A stretch of 64,000 bases of DNA from Bowmanella denitrificans (GCF_039522935.1 NZ_BAAAEI010000014.1:1-64000); one strand, 5' to 3'; positions 16,561 to 26,225 are shown, counted from the stretch's first letter. Made by a program: numbers and translations. The notes: a model not told the origin generated them from the letters alone.

Positions 16561-18327
16561 ATGAGTCAATTTGCAATTAACCTGATCTTCGTCGGCGCGT
16601 CGTTTGCTCTGTATATTGGCATCGCCATATGGGCAAGGGCTGGCTCGACCAAAGATTTCTATGTGGCGGGGGGCGGTGTGCACCCTGTGATGAACGGAAT
16701 GGCTACTGCCGCTGACTGGATGTCGGCGGCGTCTTTTATTTCCATGGCGGGTTTGATTGCCGCCGGTGGTTACGCCAACTCAACCTTTTTGATGGGGTGG
16801 ACCGGCGGCTACGTGCTGTTAGCCATGTTACTGGCACCTTACCTGCGTAAATTCGGTAAATTTACCGTGCCGGATTTTATAGGCGATCGTTTTTACAGCT
16901 CCGGTGCCCGCTTAGTGGCCGTGGCCTGCCTGATTATTGCTTCTGTGACCTATGTTATCGGCCAGATGACCGGCGCCGGTGTGGCGTTCAGCCGCTTTTT
17001 GGAAGTCGACAGTAATACCGGTCTGATGATAGCCGCGGTGGTGGTGTTCTTATATGCCGTATTGGGCGGCATGAAGGGGATTACTTATACACAGGTGGCA
17101 CAGTATGTGGTGCTGATCATTGCCTACACTATCCCGGCCGTGTTTATCTCCTTGCAATTAACCGGTAACCCGATTCCGGCACTGGGACTGTTCTCTACCC
17201 ATACTGAATCTGGACTGCCGCTGTTAGCCAAACTGGATATGGTGGTCAGAGAGCTGGGCTTTACCGACTATACCGCCGATGTGTCCAACAAGCTGAATAT
17301 GGTGCTGTTTACCCTGTCACTGATGATTGGTACTGCTGGTTTGCCCCATGTCATCATCCGCTTTTTCACCGTGCCTAAAGTGGCGGATGCGCGCTGGTCC
17401 GCAGGTTGGGCGTTAGTGTTTATTGCACTGTTGTATCTGACGGCGCCTGCCGTGGCATCCATGGCACGCCTGAATCTGCTCAACACTATTTATCCTGCCG
17501 GTCCTACTGTTGATGCAATCAAATATGAAGAGCGGCCTAACTGGGTACAAACCTGGGAGCAGACCGGCCTGATTAAGTTTGAGGACAAAAATGGGGATGG
17601 CCGTATTCAGCTTTACAAAGAATCGCCAAGCTTTGCCGCGACCGCCGAAGCGCGGGGTTGGAAAGGTAACGAGCTAACCGTAAACAACGACATTCTGGTG
17701 CTGGCTAACCCTGAAATCGCTAATTTACCCGGCTGGGTGGTTGGCCTGATTGCGGCTGGTGGTCTGGCGGCGGCGCTGTCCACGGCGGCTGGACTGTTAC
17801 TGGCGATATCTTCGGCGGTGAGTCATGACCTGATTAAAGGCTCAATCAATCCGCAAATCAGCGAGAAGAAGGAACTGTTGGCGGCACGGATATCCATGGC
17901 CGTTGCCATTGTCGTAGCGACCTATCTGGGCATGAACCCGCCCGGCTTTGCCGCGCAGGTGGTGGCGCTGGCCTTTGGTATTGCCGCCGCATCTATCTTC
18001 CCGGCACTGATGATGGGGATATTCTCCAAACGTATCAACAATAAAGGGGTGATTGCCGGTATGTTGTCCGGACTGGGATCAACGCTGGTATATATCTTTA
18101 TGTATCTGGGCTGGTTCTTTATCCCTGGCACCAACTCTTTGCCGAATACACCTGACAATTGGCTGCTGGGTATATCGCCCCTGTCGTTTGGTGCAATCGG
18201 TGCGTTGATCAACTTTGCAGTGGCCTTTGCGGTATCTGCTGTGACCGAAGAGCCGCCAGAAGGTATTCAGGACCTGGTGGAAAGCGTTCGCTATCCACGC
18301 GGTGCAGGTACGGCGGTAGATCACTAA
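16561..18327 (+). CDS. Sodium:solute symporter of the acetate permease type (VC_2705 subfamily)
   Basis: 588 residues with about 13 membrane helices. Early motifs are FYVAGGGVHPVMNGMATAAD and WMSAASFISMAGL, followed by GYVLLAML and VPDFIGDR, all typical of ActP-like cation:acetate symporters. The VC_2705 subfamily has a large soluble insert between helices 8 and 9; here it is at about 315-385 (NGDGRIQLYKESPSFAATAEARG). It imports acetate or a similar monocarboxylate with sodium. It forms one unit with the DUF4212 subunit upstream. Expression is probably set by the divergent hybrid kinase through the tandem operator at 16192-16223. A hairpin terminator follows at 18350. Confidence 0.9.
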   Translation: MSQFAINLIFVGASFALYIGIAIWARAGSTKDFYVAGGGVHPVMNGMATAADWMSAASFISMAGLIAAGGYANSTFLMGWTGGYVLLAMLLAPYLRKFGKFTVPDFIGDRFYSSGARLVAVACLIIASVTYVIGQMTGAGVAFSRFLEVDSNTGLMIAAVVVFLYAVLGGMKGITYTQVAQYVVLIIAYTIPAVFISLQLTGNPIPALGLFSTHTESGLPLLAKLDMVVRELGFTDYTADVSNKLNMVLFTLSLMIGTAGLPHVIIRFFTVPKVADARWSAGWALVFIALLYLTAPAVASMARLNLLNTIYPAGPTVDAIKYEERPNWVQTWEQTGLIKFEDKNGDGRIQLYKESPSFAATAEARGWKGNELTVNNDILVLANPEIANLPGWVVGLIAAGGLAAALSTAAGLLLAISSAVSHDLIKGSINPQISEKKELLAARISMAVAIVVATYLGMNPPGFAAQVVALAFGIAAASIFPALMMGIFSKRINNKGVIAGMLSGLGSTLVYIFMYLGWFFIPGTNSLPNTPDNWLLGISPLSFGAIGALINFAVAFAVSAVTEEPPEGIQDLVESVRYPRGAGTAVDH

Positions 18328-18349
18328 GCGGGCTTGATAAAACCCAGGT

Positions 18350-18373
18350 GGCGGGTCTGGTGACCCGCCTTTT
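18350..18373 (+). terminator. Intrinsic terminator or attenuator after the symporter
   Basis: Stem GGCGGGT / ACCCGCC with a short loop and a TTTT tail. It separates the symporter pair from the next three genes, which are transcribed in the same direction, so it may only partly stop transcription. Confidence 0.65.
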
Positions 18374-18396
18374 CGATGAAGTAGAAGGAATAGCCT

Positions 18397-18915
18397 ATGA
18401 TGTGGGAATTGGTGGCAACGCTGGTGGCCGGTGTAGGTGCGGCAGGTATCGCGCTGATGATCCGAAAACTCAGCAGAAACAAATCACCCAAGTGGCTGAT
18501 ACCGGTATTTGCAGCGCTGGGCATGCTGGGCTTTCAGGTGCAGGCTGAGTACAACTGGTATAGTCATCAGAAGGGCTTGCTACCTGATGGCGTGCAGGTG
18601 GTGCGTAAAGTGGATGAACAGGCCTGGTACCGTCCCTGGAGCTTTATCTGGCCACAAACCGTGCGTTTTATGGCAGTGGATACCAATAACGCGGCGGTGA
18701 ATGAGCTGGACCAGACCTTATTGTTAGTTGACCTTTACCTGTTTGAACGGCGGATGGCGGCAAAACGGGTTTCGCAGGTGGTAAGCTGTGAACGTCGGGC
18801 CATGGCCAGTTTTACCGACACCTTACCCGGCGAGAGTGCCGAAATTGAGCCAAACTGGATACCGTTGCCAACTGACGACGCATTACTGAGGATCCTCTGC
18901 ACGGAATCACTATGA
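18397..18915 (+). CDS. Membrane protein of unknown function, in the DUF294 operon
   Basis: 172 residues behind GAAGGAA. One hydrophobic segment spans residues 3-22 and a second about 31-48; the rest is soluble, with YRPWSFIWPQTVRFMAVD and a Cys at about 130. I do not recognise a named domain. It occupies the slot between the acetate symporter and the DUF294 gene, and its stop codon overlaps the start of the latter (ATGA), so it is co-translated with it. The context suggests a small membrane partner of the DUF294 signalling protein. This is inference from position only. Confidence 0.65.
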   Translation: MMWELVATLVAGVGAAGIALMIRKLSRNKSPKWLIPVFAALGMLGFQVQAEYNWYSHQKGLLPDGVQVVRKVDEQAWYRPWSFIWPQTVRFMAVDTNNAAVNELDQTLLLVDLYLFERRMAAKRVSQVVSCERRAMASFTDTLPGESAEIEPNWIPLPTDDALLRILCTESL

Positions 18916-20735
18916 CCGATTCAACTCTGGGATTTTTGCGCCGCTGTGCGCCATTTGACCAACTCCCTGAAGCGCTGCTGCAGTATTGTCAGCGTCACCT
19001 TAGCTTGCACTATTTATGTCAGGACAATGTGCTGGATGTGGTGCCCCGTGATACACCCCAGTTGTACATTATTAAGCAGGGCGTATTTGATTTAACTGGC
19101 AGCAATGGCCAACTGATAGAACGTCTGGAGCCAGGGGACTTGTTTGGCTACCCGTCGTTAATGACCAAACGCGCCATAACCAATAGCCTTAAAGTGCTGC
19201 AGGACGGTTTTCTGTTTGCCTTAGGTCAGGCTGAGTTCGACTATCTTTGCCAGCAGGACCGTCAGTTTGCGGATTACTTTGCCAGGGCGCTGGGCGACAG
19301 ATTACTGACAGAAACCCGCCGGGACATCAGCACGGACTGGACCCAGCTTGCCATTGCCGACATTATCGAAAGGCCGCTGATCAGCCTCGATGGTCAGCAA
19401 AGCATGGCCGATGCGGCATTACTGATGACAGAGCAAAAAGTGTCCTGCCTGCTGATTTGTGAGCAGGAAGATCTGGTGGGGATTGTCACCGACCGCGATA
19501 TTCGCAGCCGGGTGGTGGCGGCTCGCCAATCATTCGACTTACCTGTGCGCCAGTTTATGACCTCGCCGGTTATCAATATTGATAGCCAGGCACCGTTGTT
19601 TGACGCGATGCAGCTCATGACCAGCCATAATGTGCATCATGTGGCTGTGGTGAGCGGTAATCGCCCTTTAGGTGTGATCACCGCCACTGACTTAATGCGC
19701 CAGCAGCGCAGTGAACCGCTGTTTTTGATTAACCTTATCCGCAAAGCCGAGAGTGCAGAGCAACTGGCTGCCATTGCCAAGCAGGTACCTGAACATCTGA
19801 ATCAGTTTGCCAACCGGGTGGTGGATGTGCGTCTGGTGGGGGACATGCTGGCCACCTTTACGGATGCGTTTAATATCCAGCTAATCCGCTTGTATTTACG
19901 TGAACAGGGCCCGGCGCCATGTGCATTTGTATGGCTGACCTTTGGCTCGCAGGCCCGGCGTGACCAGTCCCTAAGCTCAGATCAGGACAATGGCCTGCTG
20001 GTGGATGACAGCGCTGATGATTCAGCGATGCAGTGGTTTGCCGATATGGCAGACTTTGTCTGTCAGGGGCTGGCCGCTTGTGGCCTGAGTCTGTGCAAAG
20101 GCAATATTATGGCCAGCAATCCCGAACTGCGCCTGCCTTTGGGTGCCTGGTTGAAGAAGTTTCAGCATTGGACTTTAGAGCCAGAGCCGCAGGCACTGCT
20201 GCGCAGCAATATCTTTTTTGACCGGCGTATGCTGTATGGGGACAAGCGGCTATTTGAACAATTCGACAAGCAGATTGCGCACCTGGCCACTAATCAGATT
20301 TTCCTCGCCAATCTGGCCGCCAATGCCGCCGATTTGGCCGTGCCTATCGGTTTATTTAACCGCTTTCGCACCCATCGCATCGGTGAGCATCGGGAGGTGC
20401 TGGATATTAAAAAAAGTGCCATTGCCATTATCAACGACATTGTACGTATTCATGCCCTGCACAATGAAATCAGGCCCTGCAGTACGCCGCAGCGATTGCA
20501 AGTTCTGGCTGACAATCCGGCTATGAATAACAAGGATTGCCTGGATTTATTGGCGGCCTGGCGCTTTTTAGTGCAGTTAAGGTTGCAGCATCAGTTGGGA
20601 CAAGCCGAGCCGGATAACCTGATTGCTCCTGATGCCCTGGACTCATTGGCCAGGCGCCAGCTTAAAACGGCATTCAGGTTAATTAAGGATGCGCAGGAAG
20701 GCCTGGCGCTTAAATTCTCCAGGGGCGCATTTTGA
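18912..20735 (+). CDS. DUF294 signalling protein: cNMP-binding, CBS pair, nucleotidyltransferase
   Basis: 607 residues. The N-terminal 130 are a cyclic-nucleotide-binding-like domain (IERLEPGDLFGYPSL). Two CBS domains follow (about 155-275: VSCLLICEQEDLVGIVTDRD and VHHVAVVSGNRPLGVITATD). Then comes a GlnD-like nucleotidyltransferase with the GS motif at G345-S346 and metal-binding Asp residues near 357-359 (SSDQDNG), and a DUF294 C-terminal helical domain. Proteins of this build are commonly encoded next to VC_2705-type symporters and DEDDh exonucleases. They are presumed to adenylylate or uridylylate a partner in response to nucleotide levels, but the target is unknown. It starts with ATGA overlap to the membrane gene and ends with TTGA overlap to the exonuclease. 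Confidence 0.9.
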   Translation: MTDSTLGFLRRCAPFDQLPEALLQYCQRHLSLHYLCQDNVLDVVPRDTPQLYIIKQGVFDLTGSNGQLIERLEPGDLFGYPSLMTKRAITNSLKVLQDGFLFALGQAEFDYLCQQDRQFADYFARALGDRLLTETRRDISTDWTQLAIADIIERPLISLDGQQSMADAALLMTEQKVSCLLICEQEDLVGIVTDRDIRSRVVAARQSFDLPVRQFMTSPVINIDSQAPLFDAMQLMTSHNVHHVAVVSGNRPLGVITATDLMRQQRSEPLFLINLIRKAESAEQLAAIAKQVPEHLNQFANRVVDVRLVGDMLATFTDAFNIQLIRLYLREQGPAPCAFVWLTFGSQARRDQSLSSDQDNGLLVDDSADDSAMQWFADMADFVCQGLAACGLSLCKGNIMASNPELRLPLGAWLKKFQHWTLEPEPQALLRSNIFFDRRMLYGDKRLFEQFDKQIAHLATNQIFLANLAANAADLAVPIGLFNRFRTHRIGEHREVLDIKKSAIAIINDIVRIHALHNEIRPCSTPQRLQVLADNPAMNNKDCLDLLAAWRFLVQLRLQHQLGQAEPDNLIAPDALDSLARRQLKTAFRLIKDAQEGLALKFSRGAF

Positions 20736-21373
20736 GAGCCGTGGCCAGACGCCTGCAAGATTGGCTGAAACCCAAGCCGAGACTGGCGGATTGGCGTGAA
20801 TATCGTTATCTGGCGGTGGATCTGGAATTATCCAGTCTGGACCCTAATCGGGGGCAAATCCTGTCCATTGGCTGGCTACCGGTTAAACCACCGCAGATTT
20901 GCCAGGGGCAGGGGACGGAACTGCTTATCAAAGACCCCGGTGACCTCGGCCAGAGCCCGGTTATTCATGGCCTGACCCAACAGCAGCTGGCCAAAGGTAT
21001 AGGTTTAAAACAGGCGTTGTTACAGTTGCTGGAGGCGTCCCGCCAGCACAGTGACAATATCTGGATACTGCATCACAGCGCCCTGGACATGGCCTTTATT
21101 CAAAAAGCTTGTGCGGCCTGTGATATAGAATTTTGCGTCCCGCGCATTGTTGACACACTGCGGCTGGAAAAACGTCTGCTGACGCGCCAGGGTAAACACC
21201 CGCAGTTCGAAGGTTTAACCCTGGATAAATGCCGGTCACGTTATGGCCAGGACTCTCATCCGGCCCATGCGGCGCTGGAGGATGCGCTGGCCACCGCAGA
21301 GCTGTTTTTATGTCATGCCTACCGCCATTTCGGTGGGCGGGACAGTTCCTTATCTTATTTGCTGTCACCTTGA
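20732..21373 (+). CDS. DEDDh 3'-5' exonuclease (DnaQ-like)
   Basis: 213 residues, probably from the TTG overlapping the upstream stop codon (TTGA); a GTG at 20741 is an alternative. ExoI motif AVDLELSSLD (D and E), ExoII HHSALDMAFI (D) and ExoIII HAALEDALATAELFL (H and D) give the full DEDDh set of the DnaQ/epsilon family. It is a stand-alone nuclease with no polymerase or helicase domain. It lies last in the symporter/DUF294 neighbourhood, an arrangement seen widely in gammaproteobacteria. Whether it acts on DNA, RNA or nucleotides in the same process is unknown. Confidence 0.88.
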   Translation: MRAVARRLQDWLKPKPRLADWREYRYLAVDLELSSLDPNRGQILSIGWLPVKPPQICQGQGTELLIKDPGDLGQSPVIHGLTQQQLAKGIGLKQALLQLLEASRQHSDNIWILHHSALDMAFIQKACAACDIEFCVPRIVDTLRLEKRLLTRQGKHPQFEGLTLDKCRSRYGQDSHPAHAALEDALATAELFLCHAYRHFGGRDSSLSYLLSP

Positions 21374-21429
21374 ATTTTTGCTGTGGTGGCGGACAATTAG
21401 GCAACGACTCATCTACCCTGGAGCTGATT

Positions 21430-22473
21430 ATGACTGTTGCTGCCCATCAGGCTGACCTGATTGGAAATACGGATTTGCTGCGCATCGATTCATTGTCACA
21501 GCTGACCGGCTGTGAGATTTTTATTAAGTGCGAATATCAGAATCCCGGTGGTTCCATAAAAGACCGGGCCGCGCTGCAGATGGTGCAGGACGCTATGCAA
21601 AGCGGTCAGTTAAAGCGTGGCATGACCATAGTGGAGGGCACGGCTGGCAATACCGGGATAGGATTGGCGTTGGTGGCAAAGTCATTTGGTTTGCAAATGC
21701 TGGCGGTGATGCCCAATGACCAGGCCAAGGAAAAAGAACGGGTACTGGAACTGTATGGTGCCAAGCTGATGACGGTGGACCCTTGCCCCTTCAGTAACCC
21801 CAATCATTTTTATCACAAAGCCTGCAAGCTGGCCGCACAGCACAAAGACCACTGGTGGGCCAACCAGTTTGAAAATACCAGCAATATGCGCGCCCATTAT
21901 CTGCATACCGGGCCGGAAATATGGCAACAGATGCAGCACAAGGTGGACATTCTGGTGGCATCTGCCGGTACCGGCGGCACTATTGCGGGTACCTCAGTTT
22001 ACCTTAAAGAGCAACATGCTGGTCTGCAGGTCTGGCTGGTGGACCCGGATGGTTCAGGCTTGTATCAGTATCTGAAAAGCGGTGAGTTTGCTAATCAGGG
22101 CAGTTCAATGACCGAAGGCATTGGGATTATGCGTTTGGTGGAAAACTTTCGTCAGGCCAAAGTCGACAGAGCGATAAATCTGCCGGATCGGGACCTGCTG
22201 ACGTTGTCCCGTTTTGTGCGCAATAAAGACGGTATAGTGCTGGGCAGCAGCAGTGCCCTAAATGTAGCCGGTGCGCTGGCTGCGGCGGTAATATCGGGGC
22301 CGGGTAAGCGTATCGTCACTTTTGCCTGTGATTTGGGGGAGCGCTCTGCATCCAAGCTTTACAACCCCCAATATCTGCAACAACGCGGCTTGCTGGACTA
22401 TGACAAAGACATTCAGCATCTGTTGGCTCGTTACCGCAGCGATGCATTCGCTGCGTCTATTGTTGGCAAATGA
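21430..22473 (+). CDS. PLP-dependent cysteine synthase family protein
   Basis: 347 residues. The start at 21430 follows TGGAGC; longer frames upstream overlap the exonuclease. The PLP lysine is K44 in NPGGSIKDRAA. The substrate loop is EGTAGNTGIGLA and the phosphate-binding loop is SAGTGGTIAGTS, both typical of cysteine synthase/cystathionine beta-synthase folds. It is about 25-30 residues longer than CysK and CysM, with a C-terminal helical extension (QQRGLLDYDKDIQHLL). It could make cysteine from O-acetylserine and sulfide, or another beta-replacement product. No cys regulon gene is adjacent. Confidence 0.85.
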   Translation: MTVAAHQADLIGNTDLLRIDSLSQLTGCEIFIKCEYQNPGGSIKDRAALQMVQDAMQSGQLKRGMTIVEGTAGNTGIGLALVAKSFGLQMLAVMPNDQAKEKERVLELYGAKLMTVDPCPFSNPNHFYHKACKLAAQHKDHWWANQFENTSNMRAHYLHTGPEIWQQMQHKVDILVASAGTGGTIAGTSVYLKEQHAGLQVWLVDPDGSGLYQYLKSGEFANQGSSMTEGIGIMRLVENFRQAKVDRAINLPDRDLLTLSRFVRNKDGIVLGSSSALNVAGALAAAVISGPGKRIVTFACDLGERSASKLYNPQYLQQRGLLDYDKDIQHLLARYRSDAFAASIVGK

Positions 22474-22539
22474 ATGTGATTAGGCGTCATCGCGGATTTT
22501 CGCTATTATCCCCAGCCTTGATGCAGTGACGGAGCCATA

Positions 22540-23397
22540 ATGAGCATTGTGTACTTGAACGGGCAACTGATGCCGATGCAAGACGCCCGTATTTCGCCTA
22601 TGGATCGCGGATTTTTATTCGGCGATGGTATTTATGAGGTGGTACCCTGTTTCGCCGGTAAGCCTGTAGGGTTTAAGCTGCATATGCAGCGCATGCAGCA
22701 GGGGCTGACCGAGCTGGGCATTGCACAGCATTTTTCAGACGCCCAATGGCAGGACATTGTTGCGCAACTCTTGTCGGCCAATGGCGGCGGCAATCTGGGG
22801 GTGTACCTGCATGTCAGCCGCGGTACACAGATGCGACGTGCCCATGCTTATCCGTCGGATGTGACGCCGACCGTATTTGCTTTTACCTTTGAGATTGGTC
22901 ATGCACCAAGCGCCGACCCTACACAAGCCCGCACCTTCAAAGCCGTGACCGAGCAGGACCGACGTTGGCGTCGCTGCCATATTAAGTCCACCGCATTGCT
23001 GGGTAATATTATGCATTATCATCAGGGCCAGCAGCAGGGCGCCGATGAGGTACTGCTGTTCAATGAACAGCAGCAATTAACCGAAGCCGCATCCTGTAAT
23101 GTGTTTGTGGTAAAAGACGGGGTGATAGCCACGCCACTGCTGGACCATCAGATTTTGCCTGGCATTACCCGCTATATTCTGCTTGAGGTGCTGCGCAGGC
23201 ATAGCCGCTTTGATGTGCAGGAACGTAGCATTAGCCGGGCCGAAGTGCTGTGCGCCGATGAGATATGGCTGACCAGTTCCAGTAAAGAAGTGGCGCCGGT
23301 TATTGAATTGGATGGCAAGCCAGTCGGACAGGGTGGGATTGGCCCTTTATGGTCTGAAGTACAGGCATTATTCAGTGCACATAAATACGATTTTTAA
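22540..23397 (+). CDS. D-amino acid aminotransferase (class IV, PLP)
   Basis: 285 residues, fold-type IV aminotransferase. The N-terminal ISPMDRGFLFGDGIYEV is the hallmark of the branched-chain/D-amino acid group. The PLP lysine is K149 (CHIKSTALLGN). The glutamate region LTEAASCNVFVVKDG and the PGITR motif bind the cofactor phosphate and substrate. The pattern DGIYEV with RxxRxxIKS-type surroundings favours D-alanine transaminase over branched-chain or aminodeoxychorismate enzymes. It would interconvert D-alanine and D-glutamate for peptidoglycan. It stands alone, and a shared terminator separates it from fur. Confidence 0.85.
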   Translation: MSIVYLNGQLMPMQDARISPMDRGFLFGDGIYEVVPCFAGKPVGFKLHMQRMQQGLTELGIAQHFSDAQWQDIVAQLLSANGGGNLGVYLHVSRGTQMRRAHAYPSDVTPTVFAFTFEIGHAPSADPTQARTFKAVTEQDRRWRRCHIKSTALLGNIMHYHQGQQQGADEVLLFNEQQQLTEAASCNVFVVKDGVIATPLLDHQILPGITRYILLEVLRRHSRFDVQERSISRAEVLCADEIWLTSSSKEVAPVIELDGKPVGQGGIGPLWSEVQALFSAHKYDF

Positions 23398-23420
23398 TGG
23401 CTATCAGACTGCTTAAATAA

Positions 23421-23447
23421 AAAAAGCTGCCACGGCAGCTTTTTTTA
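23421..23447. terminator. Bidirectional terminator between the aminotransferase and fur
   Basis: AAAAAGCTGC, loop CACG, GCAGCT and TTTTTT; the A-rich left arm and T-rich right arm serve both strands of this convergent pair. Confidence 0.9.
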
Positions 23448-23496
23448 TTGAGATGCGGCTGTTTTACAACATACCAACCATCGCAAAATCTAATGG

Positions 23497-23922
23497 TTAC
23501 ATGTCGTCAGGATTGCACTGTGGCTCGCAATAGCCATATAAGTACAAACTGTGATGCGTCAGCTTGATGTTGTTCTTCTTGGCCACCTCGGCCTGACGCT
23601 GCTCGATGATCTCGTCTTCAAATTCAACCACTTTGCCACATTTCAGGCATACCAGGTGGTCGTGGTGTTTTTTATGGCCAATTTCGAATACCGACTTGCC
23701 ACCTTCAAAGTGGTGACGATCCAATAACCCGGCGTCATCAAACTGGTTCAGCACCCGGTATACGGTAGCCAGGCCAATTTCCTCGCCCTGGTCCAGTAGG
23801 ATCTTATACACGTCTTCGGCACTAATGTGCTGGTTCCGGGGATCCTGCAGTATCTCCAGGATTTTGATACGGGGCAAAGTGACCTTCAGGCCAGCTTTTT
23901 TCAATTCTTGGTTTTGATCCAT
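23497..23922 (-). CDS. fur: Ferric uptake regulator Fur
   Basis: 141 residues from the ATG at 23922; the longer open frame upstream has no family similarity. The winged-helix DNA-binding part (1-80) contains TLPRIKILEIL and GLATVYRVLNQFDDAGL. The metal-binding part has H83 and the HHDH cluster at 86-89, C92-x-x-C95, and a second CxxxxC near the C-terminus (YGYCEPQC). Length and motifs match the gammaproteobacterial Fur. It represses iron uptake when bound to Fe2+. The neighbouring FecI/FecR/FecA set at 26.2-30.5 kb is a likely target, though I could not spot a clear Fur box there. Confidence 0.96.
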   Translation of the reverse strand: MDQNQELKKAGLKVTLPRIKILEILQDPRNQHISAEDVYKILLDQGEEIGLATVYRVLNQFDDAGLLDRHHFEGGKSVFEIGHKKHHDHLVCLKCGKVVEFEDEIIEQRQAEVAKKNNIKLTHHSLYLYGYCEPQCNPDDM

Positions 23923-24202
23923 GCAACATGTGCCAACATTATTCTCGGTGGTCTCATTATAGGGAAGTCGGGCAAGATGAAAAGCCATTCCGTGGTAAAT
24001 GTACAACAATTCGGCGTGCCTGTTTACACCGCTAAAGTTTGCCGATTCCACGTTGGCAAGATGTAAACAGCCTGTTACCATTCTGGTCAGACCAGGAAGA
24101 AGCCTAAACAGTCTGTTAGTCATTCGTTATTTGCTGCTTCATGGGCTATATAAAATAACTAAAAAAGAGGACGTGAATCCTCATATATTCAGGTAGTTAT
24201 CC

Positions 24203-26221
24203 ATGCGAATAACGGTTGTTGGCAAGATTGTCGCCGGGTTTGTGCTATTCGGCTTACTGTTGCTTTGCACTAATGTATTGTCCTATTGGGGACTGTCCAG
24301 TATCCGCGACTCGGCGCTACTGGTTGCCAAAGAGAAAATGCCGGTGCAGGCCAGGATGCTGGCTGTGCAAACTCAAATCCTGACCCTGGCAAAAGTGTCT
24401 TTGCAGGGCTATTTCCTCAATCAGGCTGATTCGTTGGCTGGCAACACTGAGGAGTTCAAGCAGCTTTCCACGCAATTCAGGCAACAACTGGATGATGTTG
24501 CCAAATTGCCACTCCTGGAAGGTGATAAACAAATGTTGAGTCAGGCCATTGAGGCTTCAAAAGGCTATCTGGATGAGTCTGGTGCCATGTATGCCGCCAG
24601 AAGCCACTCTCTGACCGCCCGCGAAAAAATTAGCGCACTTTACCGGGAATGGCAGTTTGCCGGAGGCGATGCCGGGGCTAATTTACTGGATATGGCCGAA
24701 CTGGATGGTGCAGAAGAAGGGCGTCTGGCGTCTGTGGTTGGTGCGGGTGCCAGAGTCGATAATATTATTATTACCCTGCTCAACGCTGCTAAAGAATATA
24801 TCGCCGTCACCGACGCCGAGCTGAGCGTCAATATTGAAGAAAATCTGGTACTGACCATGGGGGACTTGACCAACAATGTCGAATATATCAACAGACTGGC
24901 CGAAGGGCTTGAAACCGACGGCTTGATGGACGCCTTTAACAGCCAGTATCAGGAGTTTGTCAGGCAGTTTCAGGGCCCTGGCGGGGTGCTTGAAAGCCAG
25001 CGACAGCGTATCGAACTGGTAAAACAGGCTGATGCGCATATGCAAAATGCGGAACAGCAACTGAATACCGCCAGACAACACCTTGCCGCGCTGTTTGCCA
25101 AGGTGAATACCGATACGCTGGATGGTCAGAATGCCATTTTGGATGCAGTACAAAGTAATATTGTCAAAAGCCTGGTGATACTGTTGCTGGCTCTGGTACT
25201 GGTCGGCTTTATCGGTGTGGCTGCGGCGCGCAGTATTTCCCGGCCGATGGAAAAGATTCGCGCCAGCCTGAGTATTATCAGCAGCGGCGATCTTACCCAT
25301 AAGGCCGACAGTAACGGCTCGGATGAATTTGCCGCACTGGCCGCCGATGTGAACCAACTCTGTGATAGCTTACATGCGGTGGTGGAACAGATTACCCGCC
25401 AGGAAACCTTACTGGAGGAGGCGACTCGTACCAGCGAGGGACTCGCGCAAAAGACCCTTAAGCAAGTGCAGCAGCAAACCTCGCAGGTGCGCCACACCGC
25501 GGACAATACCGAACAGGTCAGACACACCAGTAAAAGTAACCTGTCACAGGTGCAGGCCAGCTCCAGGCAGCTTGACCAGGTATTACAACAATCCGCCAGC
25601 GCCGGAGATCTGGTCAGCGAGTCGCGTCGTCAGATTCAGGCTCAGGCCGAGCAGGCTGAGCGCTCCGGACAAATTATCAACCGACTGGACGATAACAGTC
25701 GCAACATCGGCGGCATTCTGGATGTGATTAAGACCATTGCCGAACAAACTAACCTGCTGGCACTAAACGCAGCCATTGAAGCGGCCAGAGCCGGCGAGCA
25801 GGGCCGTGGGTTTGCGGTGGTAGCCGATGAAGTCAGAACCCTGGCTAACCGCACTCATCAGTCCACCGAGGAAATCGAGCAGATGATTGCCAGTCTGCAG
25901 TCCGATGCCAAACAAGCGGTCGTTGCGATTGAAACGGGTCAGAAACAAGCGCAGGGAAGTGTGGGTTTAATTGCCAAGGTGAACGAAGAAATCAGCGCCA
26001 TCCGTCTGGTGGTGGAAGAACTGGCGGCCATTAATACGGCCATTGTCAAAGACACCGAGGAACAGGACGCGTTACTTGAAGAAGTGACGCTCAGTTTGCA
26101 GCGTATTGTAGAACTGGCTGAGCAAAGCGGTGACTCCACCCGCCAGTCAGGTGATGCTATCGCTGAGGTAGGTCAATTAATGCGACAACTGAGTAAGGCG
26201 GTATCGCGTTTTAAACTTTAG
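24203..26221 (+). CDS. Methyl-accepting chemotaxis protein
   Basis: 672 residues: a cytoplasmic start, TM1 at about 8-30, a periplasmic helical sensor of nearly 300 residues, TM2 at about 322-345, and a HAMP domain (RSISRPMEKIRASLSIISSG). A long cytoplasmic coiled coil ends in the signalling hairpin, with tip sequence around residues 515-550 (IAEQTNLLALNAAIEAARAG and GRGFAVVADEVRTLA). The periplasmic domain is all-helical, with no dCache or PAS pattern, and its ligand is unknown. No chemotaxis kinase gene is present in the window. The protein ends FKL, without the NWETF-type pentapeptide used for receptor methylation tethering. Confidence 0.93.
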   Translation: MRITVVGKIVAGFVLFGLLLLCTNVLSYWGLSSIRDSALLVAKEKMPVQARMLAVQTQILTLAKVSLQGYFLNQADSLAGNTEEFKQLSTQFRQQLDDVAKLPLLEGDKQMLSQAIEASKGYLDESGAMYAARSHSLTAREKISALYREWQFAGGDAGANLLDMAELDGAEEGRLASVVGAGARVDNIIITLLNAAKEYIAVTDAELSVNIEENLVLTMGDLTNNVEYINRLAEGLETDGLMDAFNSQYQEFVRQFQGPGGVLESQRQRIELVKQADAHMQNAEQQLNTARQHLAALFAKVNTDTLDGQNAILDAVQSNIVKSLVILLLALVLVGFIGVAAARSISRPMEKIRASLSIISSGDLTHKADSNGSDEFAALAADVNQLCDSLHAVVEQITRQETLLEEATRTSEGLAQKTLKQVQQQTSQVRHTADNTEQVRHTSKSNLSQVQASSRQLDQVLQQSASAGDLVSESRRQIQAQAEQAERSGQIINRLDDNSRNIGGILDVIKTIAEQTNLLALNAAIEAARAGEQGRGFAVVADEVRTLANRTHQSTEEIEQMIASLQSDAKQAVVAIETGQKQAQGSVGLIAKVNEEISAIRLVVEELAAINTAIVKDTEEQDALLEEVTLSLQRIVELAEQSGDSTRQSGDAIAEVGQLMRQLSKAVSRFKL

Positions 26222-26225
26222 GCAC

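Noticed and set aside
23923..24123. N-terminal extension of Fur
   Set aside because: The 141-residue form starts at the family position; the extra 67 residues are not conserved in the family.
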